Positions 26,353 to 32,907 of a stretch of 32,907 nucleotides of DNA are shown in pieces. Position 1 is the first letter of the stretch, and every line of letters begins with the position of its first letter. Source of the stretch: Comamonadaceae bacterium (GTDB taxonomy: Bacteria > Pseudomonadota > Gammaproteobacteria > Burkholderiales > Burkholderiaceae_C); the NCBI GenBank assembly GCA_027486495.1, contig JAIXOZ010000056.1:1-32907 (forward strand). The letters are read 5' to 3'. The notes under the pieces are model-generated. The model was not told the DNA's origin. It ran no database searches and saw only the letters and a list, made by a program, of their open reading frames with translations. The position numbers and the translations under genes were made by a program.

Positions 26353-27031
26353 GACCGCGCCGTCGGCACTGCTGCAACTGATCTGGCTCGCATCGCCCGC
26401 GCTGCCGATTGGCGGCTTCTCGTATTCCGAAGGCCTCGAAGCGGCCATCGAACAAGGCCTGGTGCACAACGAAGCCAGCGCCACCGACTGGGTGGTGGAC
26501 CAGTTGCACCTGACGCAGTCACGCGGTGACATGGCCGTGATGGCGCAAGCCATACCCGCTTGGCAGTGCCTGGACACCCAGCGCCTGCAAGCCCTGAACA
26601 TTTGGGTGATGGCCACCCGCGAAACCGCCGAAATGCGCTTGCAAGCCGAGCAGATGGGCCGCTCGCTGCTCGACTGGCTGCGCAACCTGCAGCAAGCCAG
26701 TGAGGCGCAGCTGCAATGCTGTGCCCAATTGCCGCCCACCTTCCCACTGACCATGGCGCTGGCGTTGTCTCAGGCGCAAGCCCCGCTGGACCAAGCCCTG
26801 CAAGCGGTTGCCTTTGGCTGGGCCGAAAACATGACCCAGGCCGCGCTCAAGGCCGTGCCCCTGGGCCAAAGCGCCGGGCAGCGCATGCTGGCGCGGCTGG
26901 CCCGAGAAATTCCGCAGGCAGTGCAAACCGCCTTGCGCCTCAACGATGAAGACCGCCAAGCCTTCAGCCCCATGCTGGCCATCTTGTCGTCCCGCCACGA
27001 AACCCAATACTCCCGAATTTTCCGATCATGA
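26342..27031 (+). CDS. ureF: Urease accessory protein UreF
   Basis: 229 residues. UreF joins UreD on apo-urease and controls GTP use by UreG. Family motifs: [21 protein letters not shown] near residue 13, [20 protein letters not shown] near 88, and [12 protein letters not shown] near 178. I place the start at ATG 26342, inside the end of ureE (11-base overlap). ATG 26318 would add eight residues and remains possible; an even longer open frame back to 26102 is only the shadow of the His-rich ureE tail. The stop overlaps ureG's ATG as ATGA. Confidence 0.95.
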   Translation: MSTETAPSALLQLIWLASPALPIGGFSYSEGLEAAIEQGLVHNEASATDWVVDQLHLTQSRGDMAVMAQAIPAWQCLDTQRLQALNIWVMATRETAEMRLQAEQMGRSLLDWLRNLQQASEAQLQCCAQLPPTFPLTMALALSQAQAPLDQALQAVAFGWAENMTQAALKAVPLGQSAGQRMLARLAREIPQAVQTALRLNDEDRQAFSPMLAILSSRHETQYSRIFRS

Positions 27032-27735
27032 CTTCTGCACTGCACCACATCCCCCACCGCACGAAACAACTGCCGCCCCTGCGCGTGGGCATCGGCGGGC
27101 CTGTGGGCTCCGGCAAAACCACGCTGCTCGAGATGCTCTGCAAAAACATGCGCGAGCGCTGGGACCTGATCGCCATCACCAACGACATTTACACCAAGGA
27201 AGACCAGCGCCTCCTGACGGTGAGCGGCGCCCTGCCTGCGGACCGCATCATGGGCGTAGAAACGGGCGGCTGCCCGCACACCGCCATCCGCGAAGACGCG
27301 TCCATCAACCTCGAAGCCATTGACCGCATGTTGGAGAAGTTCCCCAACGCCGACGTGGTCTTCATCGAAAGCGGTGGCGACAACCTGGCCGCCACCTTCA
27401 GCCCCGAACTGTCTGACCTCACGATCTATGTGATCGACGTGGCTGCGGGCGAAAAAATCCCCCGCAAAGGCGGCCCCGGCATCACCAAAAGCGATTTGTT
27501 CGTGATCAACAAGACCGACCTGGCCCCCCATGTGGGGGCCGACTTGCAAGTGATGCGTGACGACACCAACCGCATGCGCCCCAACCCCGAAACCCGCCCC
27601 TGGGTGATGACCAACCTCAAAACGCTGGACGGCCTGGCCGAGGTGGTGGCTTTCATCGAAAAACGCGGCATGCTGGTTGAAGGCAGCCCACGCAGCCCCC
27701 CAGTTCAATGGCCACCATCGGCCATGAAGGACTGA
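27028..27735 (+). CDS. ureG: Urease accessory GTPase UreG
   Basis: 235-residue SIMIBI GTPase that couples GTP hydrolysis to nickel insertion. Seen: P-loop GPVGSGKT at 24-31, nickel-binding C82-P-H84 (GGCPH), [11 protein letters not shown] near 112, and NKTD near 158. The usual protein ends close to EKRGMLVEG. Here about 17 further residues, rich in proline and serine, run on to 27735 and overlap the 3' end of the convergent SDR gene by 31 bases. The extension is probably read-through into what was once intergenic DNA. It begins by ATGA overlap with ureF and is the last gene of the operon. Confidence 0.96.
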   Translation: MTSALHHIPHRTKQLPPLRVGIGGPVGSGKTTLLEMLCKNMRERWDLIAITNDIYTKEDQRLLTVSGALPADRIMGVETGGCPHTAIREDASINLEAIDRMLEKFPNADVVFIESGGDNLAATFSPELSDLTIYVIDVAAGEKIPRKGGPGITKSDLFVINKTDLAPHVGADLQVMRDDTNRMRPNPETRPWVMTNLKTLDGLAEVVAFIEKRGMLVEGSPRSPPVQWPPSAMKD

Positions 27736-28598
27736 AAGGCGGTGATTGAATCCACATGGGTTTGCCCCTGCAGATCCAGCAATTGCGCCCAGACCTGCTC
27801 CATGTCGGTGCCTGCCACCGACGGGGTCTCCACCGGCCAAGACCTGGCATAACGACCACCACCCGCCACCAGCACCTGGCCGTTGATGGCGCACTCGGGA
27901 CTGAGTAGCCAGGCCGCTGCTGGGGCCAGCGCCTCGGGCGCCAGCACCTGCGCCCAAGCGGTCGGCAAATGCGATGCGGTCATTTGCGAATGCGCGTAGG
28001 GCGACAAAGCATTGCAATGGATACCGTGTTTGACGCCCTCCAGCGCGAGCGAGCGCATCAAGGATTCGATCGCCCCTTTCGATGCGGCGTAAGCCGTCAA
28101 GCCGTGGTTGCCAAATCGGCCGGCACTCGAAGAGCTGACCAGGGCGCGGCCATAACGCTGCGCACGGAACACGGGCCAGGCCGCATGCAACAAAGACAAG
28201 GTGCTGACCACGCCCGAGTCGATGATGGTCCTGAGTTCATTCAGGCTCAAGGCATGAAAGGCGGCCTGCTGGGCCACGGCCGCATTGGCATACACCATGT
28301 CCAGACGACCCCATGTGTTCATGGCCTGCTCGACCATGCGAACGCCTGCATCGGGGTCAAGCGCATCGTCATGGTTGGCAAGCGCTTGCCCGCCTTGGGC
28401 GCGGATCATCGCCACCACCTGGGCCGCACTGGTCTGCTCGTCCTGCTCCCCCGGATGACGCCGGTTGTTGACCAACACCAGGGCCCCGCGGCTGGCCAAT
28501 TGCAGGCTGACAGCCCGTCCAATGCCCTTGCCTGCACCGGTCACGATCACCACACGCCCTGTCAATGAAGTCGAAGTGGCTTGCCTTGTTTCGGTCAT
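27705..28598 (-). CDS. Short-chain dehydrogenase/reductase (SDR)
   Basis: 297-residue classical-type SDR, NAD(P)-dependent. Seen: cofactor motif TGAGKGIG near residue 20, NNRR near 45 and the NAG-equivalent ANAAV near 100. The catalytic Ser region is LVSSSSAG near 150, with the YAASK Tyr-Lys pair near 167. The [12 protein letters not shown] stretch and the C-terminal extension resemble SDRs of the multifunctional hydroxyacyl-CoA type, but the substrate cannot be set. ATG 28598 has a strong AGAGGAAA ribosome site. It is divergent from the dioxygenase genes and convergent with ureG, overlapping it. It probably belongs with the dioxygenase cluster. Confidence 0.88.
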   Translation of the reverse strand: MTETRQATSTSLTGRVVIVTGAGKGIGRAVSLQLASRGALVLVNNRRHPGEQDEQTSAAQVVAMIRAQGGQALANHDDALDPDAGVRMVEQAMNTWGRLDMVYANAAVAQQAAFHALSLNELRTIIDSGVVSTLSLLHAAWPVFRAQRYGRALVSSSSAGRFGNHGLTAYAASKGAIESLMRSLALEGVKHGIHCNALSPYAHSQMTASHLPTAWAQVLAPEALAPAAAWLLSPECAINGQVLVAGGGRYARSWPVETPSVAGTDMEQVWAQLLDLQGQTHVDSITAFQSFMADGGH

Positions 28599-28796
28599 GA
28601 AATTTCCTCTTGTGAAAATCCTGCGCGTCACGAACAAACACAAGGCCTGCCCTTGAAGACAAACCGGATTGAATGCGACAAGCGAGATAAAAAGTAGTCA
28701 CCCACGTTACTGCCCATCCGCTTAAACCCCATTGCTTTCCTTGCTGAACCGACTTAATCTGAGTTCATTAGAGACAGTAATCCACATGGGAACGAG

Positions 28797-30287
28797 ATGG
28801 CCATCGACATTGTGAACACGCTCACCAGCAACCTGGAACCGGGCGACCACCCTTATCTTCAAGGCGCCTGGACGCCTTTGCTCGAAGAAGTCAACGCGAC
28901 CGATCTGAAGGTCCTGGAAGGCGCGATTCCGCTGGACATCGATGGCGTCTATTTGCGAAACACCGAAAACCCGGTCTTGCAGGCCAAGGGCAAGTACCAC
29001 CCCTTTGACGGCGATGGCATGCTGCACATGGCGGCTTTCAAAAATGGTCAGGTCAGCTACCGCAACCGCTTCATCCAAACCAAGGGTCTGCAGGCTGAAC
29101 TTGAAGCCGGACGCGCCCTGTGGGCGGGCTTGATGGAAGACCCCGCTTTGTCCGAGCGCGCAGGCTGGGGCGCTCACGGCAGCCTCAAGGATTCGTCGAG
29201 CACCGATGTGGTGGTGCATGCGGGACGGGCGCTCACCACCTTTTACCAATGCGGCGAGGGCTACCGTGTTGATCCACTGAGCCTGGAGCACGAGGGCATC
29301 CCACCTTGGTCCCCACTGGACGGCATTTCTGCCCATTGCAAAGTGGACGAAAGCAATGGCGAGTTGCTGTTTTTCAACTACTCCAAGCATGCGCCCTACA
29401 TGCACTATGGCGTGGTCGACAAGCACGACAAGCTGGTGCATTACGTGCCCATTCCTTTGCCGGGCCCACGCTTGCCGCACGACATGGCTTACACCGAAAA
29501 CTACGCCATCCTCAACGACTTCCCGCTGTACTGGGACCCCGAGTTGCTGGCCCAAGGCAAGCATGTGGTGCGTTTTTTCAAAGACACGCCCTCACGCATC
29601 GCCATCATTCCACGGCGCGGCCAGCCCCAAGACATCGTCTGGTTTGAAGCCGCGCCCACCTTTGTGCTGCACTGGCTCAACGCCTACGAAGAGGGCGACG
29701 AGATCGTGCTCGACGGCTATTTCCAGGACAACCCCATGCCGCGCAACTACGAAGGCGCGCCCGCGGGTTACGAGCGCATGATGTCCTATCTGGATCAGAA
29801 AAAAATGGGCTGCCACCTGCACCGCTGGCGCTTCAACCTGAAAACCGGCAAGACCACGGAAAAGCGTCTGGACGATCGCATTCTCGAGTTCGGCATGTTC
29901 AACCAGCGCTTTGCCACAAAACCTTACCGCTACGCCTACAGCGCGGTGCAAGTGCCGGGCTGGTTCTTGTTCCATGGCTATGTCAAACACGACTTGCAAA
30001 CCGGCGACTCCTGGGAGATCCGCTTGCCCGAAGGCCAATACGCCAGCGAAGCCCCCTTTGCCCCGCGCGTGAATGCGAAGGACGAAGACGATGGCTATCT
30101 GGTGAGCTTCATCACCAACGAAAAAACCCAGCGCTCGGAAATCATCCTGATCGACTCCAAAAAGTTTGAAGCCGGCCCGGTTTGCCGCATCGAGCTGCCG
30201 CACAAACTGTGCAGCGGCACGCATGCCTGCTGGGCCAGCGGGACTGATTTGGAACGCGGCGGCCTGCTCTCCGGGCAAGCACGCTGA
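28797..30287 (+). CDS. Carotenoid oxygenase-family enzyme (carotenoid/stilbene cleavage type), copy 1
   Basis: 496-residue non-haem iron dioxygenase of the seven-bladed propeller family that splits a C=C bond into two carbonyls (carotenoids, stilbenes, isoeugenol-like phenylpropenes). The four iron histidines can be placed: His180 (SAHCKVD), His228 (LPHDMAYTENY), His292 (LHWLNAYEE) and His476 (GTHACW). The FDGDGMLHMA and SEAPFAPR motifs are typical. There is no signal peptide. ATG 28797 is preceded by a GGGAACGAG ribosome-type stretch. It is first in a run with copy 2, a lipocalin-like gene and a PaaN-like dehydrogenase, and divergent from an SDR. Context favours breakdown of an aromatic or alkene compound over pigment making. 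Confidence 0.9.
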   Translation: MAIDIVNTLTSNLEPGDHPYLQGAWTPLLEEVNATDLKVLEGAIPLDIDGVYLRNTENPVLQAKGKYHPFDGDGMLHMAAFKNGQVSYRNRFIQTKGLQAELEAGRALWAGLMEDPALSERAGWGAHGSLKDSSSTDVVVHAGRALTTFYQCGEGYRVDPLSLEHEGIPPWSPLDGISAHCKVDESNGELLFFNYSKHAPYMHYGVVDKHDKLVHYVPIPLPGPRLPHDMAYTENYAILNDFPLYWDPELLAQGKHVVRFFKDTPSRIAIIPRRGQPQDIVWFEAAPTFVLHWLNAYEEGDEIVLDGYFQDNPMPRNYEGAPAGYERMMSYLDQKKMGCHLHRWRFNLKTGKTTEKRLDDRILEFGMFNQRFATKPYRYAYSAVQVPGWFLFHGYVKHDLQTGDSWEIRLPEGQYASEAPFAPRVNAKDEDDGYLVSFITNEKTQRSEIILIDSKKFEAGPVCRIELPHKLCSGTHACWASGTDLERGGLLSGQAR

Positions 30288-30337
30288 TCTCGCCTCACCT
30301 CCTGAGAACCGAAACGCACACTGATTTGGAGAACACC

Positions 30338-31813
30338 ATGGGACTTGAAACCTTCGTTGAAACACCCCCCTATCTGATTGACAACCCGAATTTGCAGGGA
30401 GGGTTTGCCCCTGTGGACCAGGAGTTGGTGGTGCAAGATTTTGAAGTCATCGGTGAAATCCCCAAAGATTTCAGCGGCATGTACGTGCGCAACGGCCCTG
30501 TGCCACAACACACGCCCAAAGGCAAATACCATTGGTACGACGGCGACGGCATGTTGCACGCGGTGCATTTTCAAAAAGGACAGGTCACTTACCGCAACCG
30601 CTGGGTCAACACCGACGGTTTACAAGCCGACCAAGCTGCGGGTGAAAGCCTGGCACCCGGACTCAAACAACGCCTGCCCGAAGGCGCATTGCCTGACGAT
30701 GCGCTCAAAAACACGTCCAACACGGATGTGAAATTTCACAACGGCAAATTGCTGTCCATGTGGTATCGCGGTGGCGCGGTCTACCAAGTGGACCCCTTGA
30801 CGCTGCAGACGGTGGGCAAACTCGAATCCGATCCCCGCCTGAAGGGTCTGCAAATTTCGGCCCACTCCCGCGTGGACGAGCGCACGGGCGAATACCTGTT
30901 TTTTGCCTACGGCAACCAGCACCCGTACATGCATTACGGTGTGGTCGATGCGCAGGGCCAATTGCAAACTCTGGTTCCGGTGGAGTTGCCGGGTCCACGC
31001 TTGCCGCACGACATGGCCATCACGGCCAACTACAGCGTCTTGCATGACTTTCCGCTGATCAACAACCCCGAAGCCTTGAAAGCGGGGCGTTACAGCCTGG
31101 AGTTTCACCCCGAGTGGAAATCGCGCTTTGCCGTGATCCCCAGACATGGCAGCGCACAAGACATCCGCTGGTTTGAAGCCGATCCGCGCTACATGCTGCA
31201 TGTGGCCAATGCCTGGGAAGAGGTCAATGACAAGGGCGAAACCGAAATCGTCATGCTGGGCACGCCTTACGCCATGCCCAAGCAGTTTGACGGCAGCCTG
31301 GATCTCAAGCGCTTGCTGTTCACCATCGGCACCCAAGGCACCGAATACGAGTTCTACCAGTGGCGTTTCAACCTCGCCACCGGTCAGACCCGCGAGAGCG
31401 TGGTGGACGACATCCTGAACACCGAGTTTCCGATGATCAACGCCTGGTACCAAGGCTACAAAAACCGCTACACCTACCATGTGCTGATGGGCCGTGCGCG
31501 CACCGTAGAGCAACCCCACTTTGCAGGTTTGGCCAAGTACGACCTGGAAACCGGCAGCGCGGTGACTTACCACCCCGGCGAAGGTTATTGGTTCAGTGAG
31601 GCACCCTTTGCACCACGCGACAACCCACAGGCCGAAGACGATGGCTACCTGATCGGCTTTGTCTGGAACGGCCTGAAAGACCGCTCGGAGGTCTGGATCA
31701 TCGATGCACAACAACTGGCCAATGGGCCAGTGGCTCGGGTCATCTTGCCGCAACGTGTGCCCCACGGCTTTCACAGCACCTGGGTGCGTGAGTCTCTCTT
31801 ACCCACCCTCTGA
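30338..31813 (+). CDS. Carotenoid oxygenase-family enzyme, copy 2
   Basis: 491-residue paralogue of the preceding gene, 50 bases downstream. Start ATG 30338 has a TTGGAG ribosome site. Iron ligands: His176 (SAHSRVD), His224 (LPHDMAITANY), His288 (LHVANAWEE), His479 (GFHSTW). It is closer to the common family pattern than copy 1 (YHWYDGDGMLHAVHF, HVANAWEE). The strong divergence between the two copies suggests different substrates or a two-step cleavage rather than a recent duplication. It ends five bases before the start of the lipocalin-like gene. Confidence 0.9.
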   Translation: MGLETFVETPPYLIDNPNLQGGFAPVDQELVVQDFEVIGEIPKDFSGMYVRNGPVPQHTPKGKYHWYDGDGMLHAVHFQKGQVTYRNRWVNTDGLQADQAAGESLAPGLKQRLPEGALPDDALKNTSNTDVKFHNGKLLSMWYRGGAVYQVDPLTLQTVGKLESDPRLKGLQISAHSRVDERTGEYLFFAYGNQHPYMHYGVVDAQGQLQTLVPVELPGPRLPHDMAITANYSVLHDFPLINNPEALKAGRYSLEFHPEWKSRFAVIPRHGSAQDIRWFEADPRYMLHVANAWEEVNDKGETEIVMLGTPYAMPKQFDGSLDLKRLLFTIGTQGTEYEFYQWRFNLATGQTRESVVDDILNTEFPMINAWYQGYKNRYTYHVLMGRARTVEQPHFAGLAKYDLETGSAVTYHPGEGYWFSEAPFAPRDNPQAEDDGYLIGFVWNGLKDRSEVWIIDAQQLANGPVARVILPQRVPHGFHSTWVRESLLPTL

Positions 31814-31817
31814 TGGC

Positions 31818-32297
31818 ATGGCTCATCACATGAACACAGAACTCAAAACCCCCACAGCACAAAACCTGTTGGGTGTCTGGCACCTGGTGCGCTGGGAAAT
31901 CGCCTACGACGATGGTCGCCCCACCACCTACCCCTTCGGCCCGGATGCCACCGGCCTGATCCAGTACACACACGACGGCGGCATGGCCGCCTGCATCGCG
32001 CGTGCAGGCCGCGCGCCCTTGTCCAGCGCCAGTGTGCGCAGTGCGCCAGAGGCCGAACGCCTGGCCGCGTTCGAGAGTTTCTTTCAATACGCCGGGCGTT
32101 ACGAAGTGCGTCAACACGAAGGCCGGGCCCAGGTGGTGCACCACGTCAGCCATGCGCTGAACCCCAACTTTGTGGGCAGCGACCAGATTCGCAACATGGA
32201 CTTTGCAGCCGATGGCACCCTGACCCTGTCGGCATCCGACCCGGTGCCCGGCAGCACCACCCTGCGCCACCACCGTTTGATCTGGAGACGTGGATGA
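31818..32297 (+). CDS. Lipocalin-like domain protein
   Basis: About 159 residues, resembling the bacterial lipocalin-like domain family: LLGVWHLVRWEI near the start, TGLIQYTHDGGMAA near 47, and a C-terminal strand LRHHRLIWRR. These small beta-barrels occur next to polyketide and aromatic-degradation genes and may bind or isomerise hydrophobic intermediates; the function is not established. There is no signal peptide. ATG 31818 is chosen, with ATG 31830 (MNTELK) as an equal choice. The stop overlaps the next gene's ATG as ATGA, so the two products are likely made together. Confidence 0.75.
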   Translation: MAHHMNTELKTPTAQNLLGVWHLVRWEIAYDDGRPTTYPFGPDATGLIQYTHDGGMAACIARAGRAPLSSASVRSAPEAERLAAFESFFQYAGRYEVRQHEGRAQVVHHVSHALNPNFVGSDQIRNMDFAADGTLTLSASDPVPGSTTLRHHRLIWRRG

Positions 32298-32907
32298 CTC
32301 TTTTCGAAAAGCACCAAGCCCGTTTTGAGCGTGCCCAGCAAGCCTGTGCCACGCGCCACTGCTGGAGCCCTTACCCGGAAATGCCCGACAAGTACCCCGA
32401 GGCCGCACACGCCAAAAGCGCAGGCCTGGCCGCTTTTGAACAGCACCTGAAAAACGGCCGGTTTGAACTGGACCAACCCGGCATCACGGGCTGGATCGGC
32501 GAAGAAATTTCGCCTTACACCCAGCAAGCGCTGGGCGTGGTCTATCCGCTATCGGACATCAACACCCTGTTTGATGCTGCCGAAAAAGCGATGGACAGCT
32601 GGGAGCAGGCACCTTACACGCAGCGCATTGGTGTGCTCATGGAAGTGCTTGAAGTTTTGTACCGTGACCACCTGTTTGAAGTCTTGCATGCGGTCATGCA
32701 CACCGCAGGACAAAGCTACAACATGGCCTATGCCGGATCGGGCGTGAACGCGCTGGACCGCAGCATCGAAGCCCTGGTCTATGCCGAACAAGCCATGCGC
32801 TCGGTAGCGCCTTCGGCCCACTGGTCCAGGCGCTTTGGCAGCTCTGAGATCCACTTGCAAAAGACCTACCGGCTGGTGCCCCGTGGCACGGCCGTGTGTT
32901 TTTCGTG
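32294..32907 (+). CDS. PaaN-like aldehyde dehydrogenase, 3' end beyond the window
   Basis: The first 204 residues of a longer protein; the frame is open to the last base. The beginning (LFEKHQARFERAQQA, HCWSPYPEMP, FELDQPG, GEEISPY) and the VMHTAGQSYNMAY region near 135 match the phenylacetic-acid degradation protein PaaN, an aldehyde-dehydrogenase-superfamily member. The catalytic cysteine region would lie downstream and is not visible. ATGA overlap with the lipocalin-like gene shows it belongs to the dioxygenase operon, where it could oxidise the aldehyde made by alkene cleavage. The name is by N-terminal resemblance only. Confidence 0.78.
   Translation, partial: MTLFEKHQARFERAQQACATRHCWSPYPEMPDKYPEAAHAKSAGLAAFEQHLKNGRFELDQPGITGWIGEEISPYTQQALGVVYPLSDINTLFDAAEKAMDSWEQAPYTQRIGVLMEVLEVLYRDHLFEVLHAVMHTAGQSYNMAYAGSGVNALDRSIEALVYAEQAMRSVAPSAHWSRRFGSSEIHLQKTYRLVPRGTAVCFS

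Overview
The window is a high-GC, gene-dense stretch of a betaproteobacterial chromosome. It is most likely Burkholderiales, probably Comamonadaceae. The gene families point there: periplasmic Bug (TctC-like) receptors, an UrtABCDE urea transporter beside a UreABCEFG urease, a fused MaeB-type malic enzyme, and short REP-like palindromes. I could run no database search, so family calls rest on motifs, length and context.

Layout. 1-3505: the end of an NCS2 xanthine/uracil permease, a terminator, then NADP-malic enzyme. 3530-7320: a NitT/TauT-type ABC transporter (receptor, ATPase, permease) running straight into ureD behind a consensus-like sigma-54 promoter. 7408-8697: an MgtC/DUF4010-like membrane protein with a Crp/Fnr-type box upstream. 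8698-9081: no gene seen. 9082-15663: a divergent Crp/Fnr regulator and a tight five-gene operon, Bug receptor - sulfatase - Bug receptor - alpha/beta hydrolase - sulfatase. This looks like an uncharacterised sulfate-ester uptake and degradation unit. 15664-16972: a scar region with a 182-bp second copy of the urtE 3' end, a decayed fragment, and a PIN toxin / ribbon-helix-helix antitoxin pair. 16973-22878 (minus strand): urtEDCBA. 22879-23091: a divergent control region with back-to-back sigma-54 promoters. 23092-27735: ureA, a small His-rich membrane protein, ureB, ureC, ureE, ureF, ureG. 27705-32907: a convergent SDR gene, then two tandem carotenoid-oxygenase/stilbene-dioxygenase-type genes, a lipocalin-like gene and the start of a PaaN-like aldehyde dehydrogenase.

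How the parts work together. UrtABCDE would import urea and UreABC hydrolyse it, with UreDEFG building the nickel centre. ureD sits almost 16 kb from its partners, in the operon of another ABC transporter. Three sigma-54-type promoters (before that transporter, before urtA and before ureA) would put all the urea genes under one nitrogen-limitation control despite the split. I read the DNA between ureD and urtE as accessory: it holds the sulfatase operon, the toxin-antitoxin pair and the urtE duplication.

The best candidates for something undescribed are the sulfatase/Bug/hydrolase operon, the tandem dioxygenase-lipocalin-PaaN cluster, and the split urease system tied together by sigma-54 promoters.
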